Shown here piece by piece: positions 37,360-48,628 of a DNA stretch of 64,000 nt. A program made the translations under genes and the position numbers. Under the pieces are notes generated by a model. That model was not told where the DNA came from. It did not search any database and saw only the letters and a program-made list of their open reading frames with translations. How positions within the stretch are numbered: position 1 is the first letter of the stretch; every line of letters starts with the position of its first letter. Origin of the DNA: Rusavskia elegans (lineage: Eukaryota; Ascomycota; Lecanoromycetes; Teloschistales; Teloschistaceae); contig SAUG01000103.1 of the NCBI GenBank assembly GCA_011316305.1, positions 220,957 through 284,956 on the forward strand. The letters run 5' to 3'.

Positions 37360-38201
37360 CTCAGCCACCTGAAGCTCTAGTTCATAGTTGCTGTCGACAC
37401 GGCCAATGCTGCGCCATAAGCTTCGGTAGATGGCGGAGAACATGATGCTGTCCGGCTTGATGTCCTGCGCTGACAAGAGCCAGTATAAAGGTGAAGAGCA
37501 ACAGGTATCGAGGGGGATGTACACCTTGATATTGCCTTTCACATGCGGATATCGGCAGTCGAGGTATCGATCTGCTGTCTCCGTTACGACGCTGTGAAAC
37601 AAGACACGTTGCGATTCGGAGCTGCGAAGCTGTCCGAAGCATGCGATAGAAAAAGTCCAGACTCTGTCCAGCACGGCGGCATTGATCAGCGTTGTTAGTA
37701 AGTATCCGTAGATGCGACGATGACCGAGTAGTTCTCAAGGGCGCCTGAATGAAAAGCAGGGTTCCTGAAGTGGAGAATGCATGTACCGGCACCACCCTCA
37801 AGTCACCGCTACCGCCTCAAACTTTCTGACTTCAATAAACACAAGGAGACCAAATGAAGATACTGCACGGTGCCAGACGATATGTATATGCAAGGATCCG
37901 GTCGGTGCGCGTGAATGGGACCGTGGCATACGACGACCGCTTAGCGATGCGGCAAATCGGTGATTGATACACAGCTCGATATCCTCGTATCTGGTAGAAC
38001 CATCGAACAGCCTCGCACCCAGCTTTTAGAAACCGAGCAGCACCGAGCAGCGCCGAGAAGCACCGCTTGAACGATCGCTGATTCGAGCACATGACATTTG
38101 ATTTGAGAGAACTCAGATCGAGGGCACAATCTTTGGAATTATTGCCGCAGCATGGACAAAATCAACCACGAAGCTCCACCAGCGTGCAGCGACTGCTCAG
38201 C
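37360..38201. other. Intergenic, upstream of the terpene synthase
   Basis: The open frame of the terpene synthase continues upstream past 37,443 to about 37,674, but homology-like sequence stops near the chosen start. Otherwise nothing is recognised. A short cgagcagcac-type imperfect repeat lies near 38,035-38,065. Confidence 0.5.
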
Positions 38202-38798
38202 CTATTTCCCACTCTTGACTGCAACGGATTTCTGTTCATTTCCGCCACTCAGCATTGATTTGATCCAGAGAAGACCATCACTCAGAACAATCAACTGTGT
38301 ACAGATTAAGGCTCTTGCCACGGTCATGATGCCACCTTTGCCGCAATGGGAGTACTCGTTGGAATAGGTGCTGGAAACGTAGTCCTTCCGCTCTTTACTT
38401 TTAGTCAATGGCAGGAAAACCAAGTACTCGACCTCCGCTTTTATATGCTCGGGCTGCTCTTTGATCAACGGCCAAGTGCTCTCGATCCTACTCAACGAAT
38501 CGTGAGCGGCGGTGTCCAGCCTCTTCATCACCGGTTCGATTAGGGGTTCCAGCATGAAGTATGATAGCGAAGCCAGAGGAAAGACGGGAGCGGCAAACAG
38601 CAGAGACGTCCTCTTAGCGACGGCGAGCGGTGCTGCCGTTACGGGATTGGATTTCACGGCGTCAATGCCTGTCGAAACGGCAGGGAACGAGCTCAGTCGC
38701 TATAATTGCAATCAGCAAGCATTCCACTGTCAGATTACAAGGCTTACGTTGAGGAACTTAGAAGACGGGACATCGCCATTGGCCGTCGGCCCAGTCAT
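38202..38798 (-). CDS. CAP20/perilipin-like lipid-droplet protein
   Basis: Two exons on the minus strand, 38,798-38,748 and 38,699-38,202, with a 48-nt GTAAGC...TAG intron in phase 0, giving 182 residues. The N-terminus TGPTANGDVPSSKFLN and the pattern FPAVSTGIDAVKSNP, a proline- and hydrophobic-rich FAAPVFPLASL segment, and the C-terminal TYSNEYSHCGKGG then a hydrophobic helix match the CAP20 family. That family is perilipin-like: it coats lipid droplets, and in plant-infecting and insect-infecting fungi it supports appressorium turgor. An ATG at 38,831 would add 11 residues, but the family start fits 38,798. It is divergent from the GGPP synthase across about 1 kb. Confidence 0.82.
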
Positions 38799-39781
38799 CG
38801 TGCCAACATAGGCGGTAAAGGATAAATTCATGGTTGGCTTATGTCCGAGAGCGTTGCGCCGCGTTGTAGTTGTCAAGTCTGAGACTTTTGAAGGAAAGAA
38901 GTGAAATTATGAGCGTAGACCGCAATACACGCTTATGCTTTGTCAGCGGACTCGATAGCCAGCGCCGTGGCCACTCAAAAAGGTAAACTTCCGACCCGTC
39001 GTTGAAGAAACTATTGTGTTCCAATCTGCAGATCCCAGGATTACCTAGACCTGCAGACCGAGGGGAGGGCGCATGAGAGCAAATTAGATCTCGAATGAAA
39101 ATTGTCCCGTGGAAATCTTACCGCATCAATGATTTACAACGCAGTAGATAGGAAAGATGCTCCGAAACTTGATGGGCTACGGAACGTCAAGGTTCTTGCC
39201 GGAAACACTCGGACGGCAGGCTTTCTCGACGCCTCCTGCGCAAAACTTGAGAGAGAGAGAGAGAGTTTAGACGAAAGGAGCTACCTAGTGAAGGAAAATG
39301 CACCGAACCCAAAGCGCATATGTCATGTACATGTCGTGGGAGGGTATAATCGGTCTTGCGCCCAAAGGACAGTCGAAGCACATGGAGCTATCCTTCTCGG
39401 GTAGTGGGACCCTGCTATCGATGCAACCTCCCCAAAGATCAACAAAGCGGTTGCAGCTTCGTGTGCACCAAGGAGGGACCCGGAGAGTGTTCCAAATACG
39501 CATCAATCGATGAGCTGTATCCGCTCACAACTCGAAAGTGTGTTCAGGGAGTCAAGATCCGACAGTAGCACTGCATTAGCCCGGTCCGAAACTACCTGGG
39601 GTGCGAGGGAATTTGTGATCAGTGTGTTAACAAGCGATTAGATCGAGGAAGAGAGGATGTCTGTGACGATTCTTAGCGTACCCATCCTTGGATATACAAT
39701 AATACTTGGTGGTGCTTTATTGTATGTCAGTATTTTAGCAGGCTTGATAGCGATATCAAGGATTCGACATAAGATTTTACC
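38799..39781. promoter_or_regulatory. Divergent intergenic region, CAP20-like and GGPP synthase
   Basis: It holds both promoters, since the two genes point away from each other. A short GA repeat occurs near 39,250. An open frame at 39,657-39,923 with a hydrophobic start runs into the GGPP synthase in another frame and is probably chance. No specific binding site is claimed. Confidence 0.5.
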
Positions 39782-41280
39782 ATGGCAGAAAAGTTCCCCA
39801 GCCAGGGGACAACCTCAATCATTGGAGACGTGCCAGCAGAATGGACCGACAACGGGCTGTGGTCAGCAGACAAACAGCAACCGATCGAGTCTCGAGGGGC
39901 CCACCGCCGGCAAGAAGCTCTGAGGCCTATTAGTCCCTCGGACATTGAGTTGCCTCCATCTCCAGCGCTATCGTCGCAGATCCAGCAAGACGACGATATG
40001 GTGTCTCTTAACCTGCCTGGGGGGTTTTCGATCAAGACAGGGAACGACGATGATTCAGTCAGCAGGCCGCCAGACGATACAGCGTACCCGTCACCAAGCC
40101 CCTCCGATCGGAGCATGAAAGACCCTGTAGATAGGGCTCCCACTCACACAGACTTAGACGCAGGATCGCCCGGATGTGACGACAAACAAAGCGAGCCAGG
40201 TACCGCCTGGACAGACAAGAATGAAAGAGTATGTCCAAGGAGCAGGAATGTCCATTTGAACGTCATAGTGATGCACATAACAGATCATTACCCGACCTTT
40301 CGAATACCTGATGGCTAAACCTGGCAAAAGCTTTCGCCGGCAGTTGCTTTCAGCTCTGAATGTCTGGACTGATGTCGACGAGTCATCGCTGGGTATCATC
40401 AATCGAGTCGTTGAGATGCTGCACAACGCAAGTTTATTGTACGAAAAGTCCTCGGCGTTCCGTCGGTCTAACGTGATTCTAACAGAAGATAGGATTGATG
40501 ACATCCAGGACAACTCCAGACTCCGCCGGGGCGGACCGGCCGCTCATCTTGTGTTCGGTATCGCACAGACCATCAACGCAGCGAATTATATCTACTATCT
40601 TGCTCAGCGAGAATTGACCGGCCTCCGGGACTGTTCGGCAGCGATCCAGATTTTCAACGAAGAGCTGCTGAATCTGCATCGGGGACAAGGGCTTGACTTG
40701 TTCTGGCGTGACACTCTGACGATTCCTTCGGAAGAGGAGTACATGCAGATGATCAGCTTAAAGACAGGCGGCTTGTTTCGCCTTGCCGCTCGACTTCTCC
40801 AGAGCGCATCATCGGCATCATATGACCTGGTACCTCTGGTGGAAACAGTTGGGCTAATCTTCCAGATTCGAGACGACTATCAAAATCTGTGTAACGAACA
40901 CGTAGGTCTTTGCGAATTGTTAGGACTCATTCCGTGGCACAATATTGTATGGGTTTACTGATTAGTGTTGCCTCCCTCAGATGACGTCTGCCAAAGGATA
41001 CTGCGACGATCTCACCGAAGGAAAATTCTCATTCCCGGTAGTCCATTCGATTCGGAGCAGCGCTGATGGCAACAATGAACTGCTGAATATCTTGAAGCAA
41101 CATACAGATGATGTTCACTTGAAAGCTCAAGCCGTGTGGTACATGCAAACGGAGACAAATAGCTTTGAGTATACGAAAGGAAAGCTGCGCGGTCTGCATG
41201 CTGTCGCTCGCACCAAACTGGTCGCTGCAGGCCCTTCCAATGAAGCCTTCGAGCAGATACTGGTGAAGCTGGCCACCTGA
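39782..41280 (+). CDS. Geranylgeranyl diphosphate synthase
   Basis: Exons 39,782-40,228, 40,284-40,438, 40,493-40,901 and 40,981-41,280 give 436 residues. The enzyme condenses isopentenyl diphosphate with allylic primers to make C20 GGPP for protein prenylation, carotenoids and diterpenoids. The first aspartate motif DDIQD appears only after removing the 54-nt intron (LLIDDIQDNSRLRRG). The second reads DDYQN in FQIRDDYQNL, and GKFSFPVVHSI follows. PFEYLMAKPGKSFRRQL marks the start of the catalytic fold, about 150 residues in. The N-terminal extension is polar and proline/serine-rich, probably disordered. The ATG at 39,782 has a good ACCATGG context. This may be the housekeeping enzyme rather than a pathway paralogue; the window does not show another. 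Confidence 0.9.
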
Positions 41281-41744
41281 ACGTCTCTAATTGTCGGACC
41301 CTAAAGGAAAGTTCATTTCATTTCGCAGGAGACATGCTTAGGAGGCGAGCAAAGGATACCTCAGGCAAAGTAAGGAGAGGAAAGGCAGCGGTGATCAAGA
41401 TAAGGTTCGGCAGATGCGGATGCGGCTGAGGCTGAGGCTGAGGCTGAGGCTGAGTTTGCGGCTAAATAGACATAGTATACGAATACGCGTTTCTTAGGAC
41501 AACCACGTAACCCCCCTTCGTAACATTGACACTCGCTTGAATCAAGATATTCATATTTGACAGCCTGCATAAACTTCATCATCATGTCTTTCTGATGGCC
41601 CTACCTTCATAGTTATCGAACGTAATAAAGTGCACTGTTCGCAACTAGGTACCAGCCGTTACCCGCGACATATTTGTCGGTGAGAGGGAGACTTGGGCAA
41701 CATCCTTGCGCAAAGCGTAGATATGCTCGAAAAAGGAGACCAGG
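41281..41744. other. Intergenic, GGPP synthase to DCP2
   Basis: Holds the 3' flank of the GGPP synthase and the short upstream region of DCP2. A small ggctga tandem repeat (about five units) lies at 41,425-41,455. Confidence 0.6.
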
Positions 41745-44700
41745 ATGACAGAGACAAAGATACAACTCGTCGATTGTAGGACCTCCTTTCCCAGCCTGCA
41801 TACCTGCCCCTCAATCCTCCCAACGCGCTGAGAATGCATACAAAGACTGACGCCTCATGGTGCCAGGGCTGGATGATCTATGTGTGCGTTTCATTATCAA
41901 TTTACCCCAAGAAGAACTCGAGTCTGTGGAGCGGATATGCTTCCAGGTTGAGGAGGCACAGTGGTACTATGAGGACTTCATCCGGCCTTTGGACCCAGAA
42001 CTTCCTTCGCTAAACCTTCGCAACTTCTGCCTTCGTATATTCCAGCACTGCCCGCTCCTTTCCGAATTTTCTCCTTACCATCATGCGACTGCCTTCGAGG
42101 AATTCTTGGCCTACAAGACGCGTGTGCCGGTTCGGGGAGCTATCATGCTGAATCAAGACATGGATCAGGTCATCTTAGTCAAAGGATGGAAGAAGGGGGC
42201 TAATTGGAGTTTTCCTAGAGGGAAGATCAACAAAGATGAGTCGGATTTGGCTTGTGCTGTCAGAGAGGTCTATGAAGAAACTGGTTATGATGTTATGGCT
42301 GCTGGTCTAGTCGGAGCGCCAGACGGAATGAAATACATTGACGTCGCCATACAGCATCAGCATATACGGCTTTATGTCTTTCGGGGTGTCCCAATTGACA
42401 CCCACTTTGAAGCGAGAACCAGGAAAGAGATCAGCAAAATCGATTGGTGGAGGTTATCGGACCTACCAACTTTGAAGAAGAAAAAACAGCAACAAGAAGG
42501 TCGAGGGGAGGATTTGGCTCTGAACGCGAACAAATTTTATATGGTCGCACCTTTCTTGGTACCCCTGAAGAAGTGGATTTCTCAGCAAAAGCGGCTCGGG
42601 ACATCGAATAGTGTGGGACAGATCCAGCATCCGACCGATGATGAAGTTGAGGGACCACCGCGAGGGATGAATGGTGTAAAGCGTGATGGGGGTGTTTCCG
42701 CATCTGAGGACATGGGACGACTGTTACCCGGCCTTCGACAACCACCTCCAGAATCCAATGTCAAGGCTGTTCCAACATTCAACACTGGAAGCTCGGCAGA
42801 GGCAGCTTCACTTCAGCTCAAGAACCTGTTGCGTGTGCCGACAGAGCACAACACAGAATTTGAAGCGTTCCCTTCCTCTCAAGAGAGCAAGGCGTCTACC
42901 CTATTGGCGTTATTGCGAGGTGGAAAGTCGAATAAACAGCATCCAGAGCCCCAAACCCCACTTGAACTTGTCACAGAATCATCCACAGTACCTGGGTCGC
43001 CCAAGCCGCAGCACATAATGGATCCTCGCCTCGCTGCACTCCCACCTCCTGTATTCCAGATCGATCGAACCCAAGATACCCAAATACATACAAATCAATC
43101 TGTTGTGCCGGACAGCAAAGCCATGAACGCCAAGGCGGCTCAAATTCAACAGGCATCCATCAAAGCCTGGAATACATTCGAAACCACTTCAGCAAAACAA
43201 GAGGCCGAAAGAAAAAGAATGTTATCTGAGAAACGCGCTGCTGAGCTCGCCAGGGAGGAACAGACCGGCGTCCGACACGAGCCCAGGCTAGCCGTCATGA
43301 ACGAGATATGGCGCCAAGTGAAGGTCCACGATACTCCAAACATGCATCAAGCGAGGCAGAGGAAGGTAGTGAACACTCTCAAAAGACCGGTTGGCGATTT
43401 TCCACAGTCACAGGGTACCACAGCGGACCGACCAGCTCAGCGACGTGCGACTTCTGAGGCCCCATCTCAACCTACAGCTGCTCCCTACCAGGCTACAAGT
43501 AGCGTTGAGCCTTTGGATAAGTCGCAATATCAGGACATCTACCGCCCCACTATCCCTGCGGCGAACAAGCTCCCCATGCCAAAACTTACGTCACACTCTT
43601 CCTCACTGCTAGATCTCTTCAAAAATGGACAGCGTCCCAGAACTGGATCGGCTCCAGCAGGCTCACCCGCCCCAGCTACCGAGCTGCAGACAACTAGGGA
43701 CGTTACGACAAACAACGACACTCAGGAGCAACAAGTACATTCCTCTGGCAAAGTTGGAAAACCAGCATTTGCCAGCCCTCCACCAAGCGTTCCGCCGTTG
43801 ACTGTCCAGAATATGGGTGACGCGAAGCTGCCGCACTCAACACACCAAGCATCCCTCCTTGAGTTGTTTCGTAACCCCTTGACGTCAGCAGAAGCATCAA
43901 CGCCACCGTCGCAAATGACCCTGGATGTTCCCGTGGATATCGTTGAGTTGTCGGCAATGCCCAGCCCTAGTCATTCCAAGCATACTTTCAAAGCCAACCA
44001 CGAAGGGAGACAAAAGAAGCCCAGCGTCCCTGTCGGCGAGCCAAATTACCTGCGAAAGAAGAAGAATGCAAGGCACGCAAATCCGCCGGTCTCTGCTACT
44101 GTCAATGGGCCTCTTAACGTGCCCCAATTCGAGATGATCGCGAGGAAGGCGGAGACATCGGGTAATCAGAAATCGTCACCTGTACAGGAGGTCAAAATGT
44201 CACCAGTAACAATACTTGCTCGTCCCTCGACTGCGAAAGCGAATGAGCAAATCGGCCTCCCCGAGTCGACGACACCAGACGACCAACATGCGAAAGCCCC
44301 AAGCCCAACAATCCCTCCACCGGCAGGCCAAAATCCTCGTGTCAGTCAACCCCACGGATCTAAACCATTTCAGCCACAGATCATGCGTCGACCTCCGCCA
44401 TCACCAGAAAACCCCAAACTGCCACAATCGCCCACCGTCCAATCCACTGGCCATCTGGTCAACGGAGAGCGAGACTCGCCCAGCCCCCTCTCAGCATCCG
44501 ATCAGCATCCAGCAATGAAACCGGAACACAAGGCTACGCTTCTCTCCCTTTTCACGAAAGCCTCTTCATCCCCACATTCTCCCCAATCAGTCTCAGGACC
44601 AGATTTCTCCGCGTTCGTGAGCCCTGTAGCGACCAAACCGCCCATCTCCTTCCCTTTGCTCTCGGAAAGATTGAGTTCCAATGTCGCTGCCACAATATCC

Positions 44701-44883
44701 AGTGCCGGTAAGGGTATGTTGCCTCCTTCGCGCAAGGTATCAGAAGCTCTTATTCCCAATTTCGGAATTTCGAGGATCAACAGTACAGAACGGCAGACGC
44801 CGACGAAAAAGACGACGAGCGATGTGGATCGGAACTTTTTATTGGGTTACCTGGACGGTGTGGCAAAGAAGGAGGGGAGATAA
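41745..44883 (+). CDS. DCP2: mRNA decapping enzyme Dcp2
   Basis: Exon 1 is only 31 nt (41,745-41,775). A 91-nt intron follows, then exon 2 at 41,867-44,883; total 1,015 residues. The tiny exon supplies MTETKIQLVDW, without which the conserved WLDDLCVRFIINLP start is lost; the ATG at 41,857 lies inside the intron. Dcp2 hydrolyses the m7G cap of mRNA in P-bodies, activated by Dcp1 and Edc3. The N-terminal regulatory domain covers about residues 10-95. The Nudix box GKINKDE...REVYEETGY is at about 129-151, and box B-like sequence runs to about 250. The remaining about 750 residues are low complexity (Pro, Ser, Gln) with repeated helical leucine-rich motifs: LLALLRG, LLDLFKN, LLELFRN, LLSLFTK and a terminal LLGYLDG. 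Confidence 0.96.
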
Positions 44884-46495
44884 GAGTCCCTAGCCTCCAT
44901 GGTAATTAGCGCGGAGGAATTGGCATAGGTTTGGAATGGAAACGAGCGGAATGTTGGATCCGAGGAAATATTGGCTGGTGACGACGGTGAATCCAAAGCA
45001 TCCCTTCTATTCTCTGCCTGTTAATAAAAGGCTAGAGTTGCTATCCTGCCTGCTTTCTCCATGGCTAATGCAGCCAAATCTGGCTGAAGCGAGATATTCA
45101 AGGGGCATGCAATATGACCCTTTACGCGTTGCGGAGTTAGTCTGAATATGTTCACGCAGCGATGATCTACCACCTAAGAATCGAGCTGAGTATAGATGTC
45201 AGCATTGTGACTATTGTGATGCAGTAGATAACTGTATCTATGCATGCGATACCCATCACATTCCCCGCTGGAGCATTTAGTTCAGGGGCTTATCGTATCA
45301 ACGGTGATAAGGGCGTATAATAGTCGGTATCACGATGTAGGATTTCGATGAACGCCTACTTAGATCTTACAACATAGCCTCTCCTTGAATCTCGGGTGGT
45401 TGGTACGAGCCTATATTGCGATCGATTTTTATCACGGGAGAGGTATGTGCTGAGCTCTGAATCAGATGGCACAACTAGCCGAGGAGGTGATGCTGGCCTT
45501 ACCTCGCCTTCAACCATATTCACTACCCTATCATGGTTATTTTTTAGAACCGTCGAAATACTACAATGAAGACTTTCCGTTACAACAGCCTTGATAATGG
45601 CAACCATGGGTACTGCACACTCGATTGAATGCATCTTCCGAACTCGAGAACGGAGGTTGATATCAAAACCGTTCGTGGTCTTGCAACAAAATTGTGTAAA
45701 AGAAATATTTCTTGGTAGGCGACGGAAGAGCTCAGAAAACCACCGACCGAAGCAGAAGGAACTGTGAAATGCCATTAAGATGGGTAGGCAGACGCCGGAT
45801 ACGGTCGTCTAGGAGTTGTAGAATTTTGATGACACGTTGGGGACTGGTGTACGATGCCCGTGTATGCAACATCAAAGAGGCTGTAGAGTCTCTTGTACAG
45901 ATTTCATCGATCCAAATCAGCATATATTCTGGGATCGCTACGATGAAAGAGCGAAACGGGTTCTGGCAACAGCTAGGGAAGTTTGCCAGGATAAAAGATC
46001 CCAACATCTGAAAGCGAAAGACTACTTTGACAAATCTCAAGGCGAAAGGAGGTGGTACACGCAAAGGTGTGATGGACTGTCAGAAGACTTGCTGGTACAA
46101 TGTCGCATAATCATACAAGATGGGTATCCAAGTATTCACTCACGTCTGACAATGTTGGGAGTCCAATTAAGCTCTTACAGCCCAAAGGTATGCACCTCTC
46201 TAATCTTGCTTGAGATCAGGCCTGATGGTCTCGAATTGTTCATTATATGCGTTTATATAGAAATCCAGGGGGTATCATTGTTCCAACGCTGTCTCCAGAC
46301 GCCTTTGCTAAATCGAAAGCGGCAATACATCGTCATGTCCAACGAGGGACTTCGTCCTTTCATAGGATTTCCGCTCCTTCGTTTCTACGGACCATCATTC
46401 CGCAAGAATGATCGTTAGGGTGGTGAGTGATTCCGTGAAAGCATGTGATGCTGCGGACAAGCTTCCTGCTCTGGAACTACGCCCCTTCCCGGTGT
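44884..46495. other. Intergenic between convergent DCP2 and palH
   Basis: No supported gene. Overlapping open frames exist on both strands (45,837-46,418 plus; 45,356-45,775 and 45,732-46,064 minus), without recognisable domains or splice-consistent partners. The plus-strand frame of 193 codons is the longest and could be a fast-evolving small gene, but its start is not an ATG in good context. Confidence 0.5.
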
Positions 46496-48628
46496 TTATG
46501 GGCGCCGCTCGCTTTCAAAAACCTCTTTATCCGCTATATTTGCCACTTCACCACGAGATTGGGCGGATCCGGTGTCTTCCATGATTAATGGAGTCATACC
46601 TCGCAAGGGCTGATTTGCTTGAGATGGCGCTGGCGAGTATCCGTTGCTCGTTGGGCTTGCAACTGGTACCGTTCGTCCCGAAAGCCGATCAACAGGCAGA
46701 TCCGAAGATGAAACCCGACTCAAAGCGTTTTGTGACATTGGTTGTGAATGTGGTAAGGAGCTGCCATGAACCCTCACGTCGGTCCACGAACTCCTGTTTC
46801 GCGGAGGTGCCGGGATGATCATGATGGGCTGTGGAACCCTTGGCCGGGGAGCGGGTTTCCCGAACCCAATCCAATCAAGGAGGCTGTAGGCAGCTGATTT
46901 GGTGGGCTCCGATGGCGCTTCTGGAGCCTGGTCTACCTCGGGCTGCTGACTTGACCGAACAGCTTGCTTCACCTCCACAGGGGGGGACATGTGTCTGTTG
47001 AGGAATGGTATGCATATCTTCTGCACAGTATCCCAAAAGGTTGCGGCCACCGAAGGCTTTGCCCTGCGATCCTTGATCTCTGACTCGAAGGTATCCAGCT
47101 TGTCTGTGTCACGGCTGGAAATGGAATCGGCCGACAACGGCTGCGGCATTATCGAAGGCTCCGCAATAGGATAGAGACTGCTCTCTGCATTCTGGCTGTC
47201 AGGGTGGTTGACACTGGGTCTTCCCATAATATGGGGTTGAACAGGCTGCGAGGCTTGAGCTACAGTATGTGGTCTTGCAACGGTAATGCGATAGTCGTCA
47301 ACTAGATGCGAGCTGCTAGGCCGTGAGATCCGACTCGATCTTTGCTTTGACGCCTGCCGTTTCTGGTTCAGTCGGCGAGCCATCGAAGCGACACCTCGGA
47401 AGTTTGAATTTGACGAACTGTCATCCTTGCCGCCACTACCACGAATCCCAGAAAAGCCTAAAGAACTAGACCAGGTCATGGCCGAGGAAGGGGTAACATC
47501 GAGCATTTCATCCCCATCGAAGATCTCTCGACCGAGTATACCATCTTTTCTCTCGTCTCTTTCCAACGCCTCGATCCTCTCGACCCACTCCCACACAACC
47601 ACACTTGCCGCTGCGGCGCCGACCCAGCGAACATAATTACCCCAGCCAGCTACATCGTAGATCGAGATGTCCAGAACAAAGAAAACGACAGGAATCAGAA
47701 CGGCAACCAACGAAAGCAAGGCTACCAAGCAGATATTGCGCATTTTCGCATGGAAAAAAGCATACCGTCGTTTTGAAAGGGAATAGTAGATGATCCATGC
47801 TGCGTAGACCAAGCTCAGACAAAACGTGAACAGATAGCTCAGGGCGGGGACGGCGTGCTGGACTTTGCGAGGAGCGCTCCTCGTAGTGCCCTTGACGAAA
47901 TTGTTGAGTATACTGAATATGGTGTCGAGTCCAATCAGAACGAACCCTGCCCATTTGATGATGACTTTCTCCTTGTGCCGTGGGAACAGCCGTATCAGTG
48001 TCTGAGCTTGGGCAAGCCAGAGAAAAGTCGCCGAAACGACTCTGATGATGCGAAGCTCAACACTGCTGACAACCTCCTGGTTCAAGAGTTGAGCATCAGA
48101 GTAGTCGGCGTCATACTGGTGCTGAGCGACGCGGAAGGTATCGACCGAAGCGATGGTCAGGGAGATAGCCACACTCAGAGCGGCCACTTTCTGTAGCCAT
48201 GGCCTGCCACCAATCCCAATGACTGAGGAGCTTCCTGATGCGCCGCTGAACATGCCTCGTTGTCCTAAGAAACCACCTCCTCCGCCTAAACCACCAACGA
48301 AGAAGGTTCGAGGGGTGATGAACAGTATAATGACCAGGAGATAGCTAACGACCGTGACAGCGGCAATGGCGTACAGTAGTGGAATGGTTGACGAGTAGAA
48401 GGGTTCTTTCTCATCCAAGGCGACGGTAGAAGTGTTGATGTCCGGTCTGTCGGTGCAGTACGGCCGAAAGACAGCCTCCCGAGTGAGGGTGATTGTGTGG
48501 TCATCCTCAATGGCCACGACTCCGCCAGACGGTAAGCGAAATGGCGTACAATGCCGAGGCAAAGCAGTGGTGGTTGGGTCTGGATTGGCCCAAATCTGGC
48601 GAGGTCGAAGGATCGTATTGGAGGCCAT
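46496..48628 (-). CDS. palH: Ambient pH sensor PalH/Rim21
   Basis: A single-exon gene of 710 residues starting at an ATG in GCCATGG-like context. It encodes a plasma-membrane receptor that senses alkaline pH and signals through the arrestin-like PalF and ESCRT to cleave the PacC transcription factor. Seven hydrophobic segments lie at about residues 82-104, 146-163, 194-214, 223-243, 260-283, 297-319 and 330-349, after a soluble N-terminus with a conserved C-x-P-F...PYCTD pattern. The cytoplasmic tail of about 350 residues is Ser/Pro/Gln-rich, as expected for the PalF-binding tail. The length is close to known PalH proteins. Convergent with DCP2. Confidence 0.93.
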   Translation of the reverse strand: MASNTILRPRQIWANPDPTTTALPRHCTPFRLPSGGVVAIEDDHTITLTREAVFRPYCTDRPDINTSTVALDEKEPFYSSTIPLLYAIAAVTVVSYLLVIILFITPRTFFVGGLGGGGGFLGQRGMFSGASGSSSVIGIGGRPWLQKVAALSVAISLTIASVDTFRVAQHQYDADYSDAQLLNQEVVSSVELRIIRVVSATFLWLAQAQTLIRLFPRHKEKVIIKWAGFVLIGLDTIFSILNNFVKGTTRSAPRKVQHAVPALSYLFTFCLSLVYAAWIIYYSLSKRRYAFFHAKMRNICLVALLSLVAVLIPVVFFVLDISIYDVAGWGNYVRWVGAAAASVVVWEWVERIEALERDERKDGILGREIFDGDEMLDVTPSSAMTWSSSLGFSGIRGSGGKDDSSSNSNFRGVASMARRLNQKRQASKQRSSRISRPSSSHLVDDYRITVARPHTVAQASQPVQPHIMGRPSVNHPDSQNAESSLYPIAEPSIMPQPLSADSISSRDTDKLDTFESEIKDRRAKPSVAATFWDTVQKICIPFLNRHMSPPVEVKQAVRSSQQPEVDQAPEAPSEPTKSAAYSLLDWIGFGKPAPRPRVPQPIMIIPAPPRNRSSWTDVRVHGSSLPHSQPMSQNALSRVSSSDLPVDRLSGRTVPVASPTSNGYSPAPSQANQPLRGMTPLIMEDTGSAQSRGEVANIADKEVFESERRP

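Noticed and set aside
39657..39923. Small membrane protein
   Set aside because: It has a hydrophobic start, but overlaps the GGPP synthase N-terminus in another frame, with no other support.
42431..44780. Several minus-strand and frame-shifted frames over DCP2
   Set aside because: They are shadows of the long DCP2 coding exon.
45732..46064. HET-domain fragment (minus strand, WIDEIC motif)
   Set aside because: Only six residues resemble the HET core; the surrounding sequence does not follow the domain pattern.
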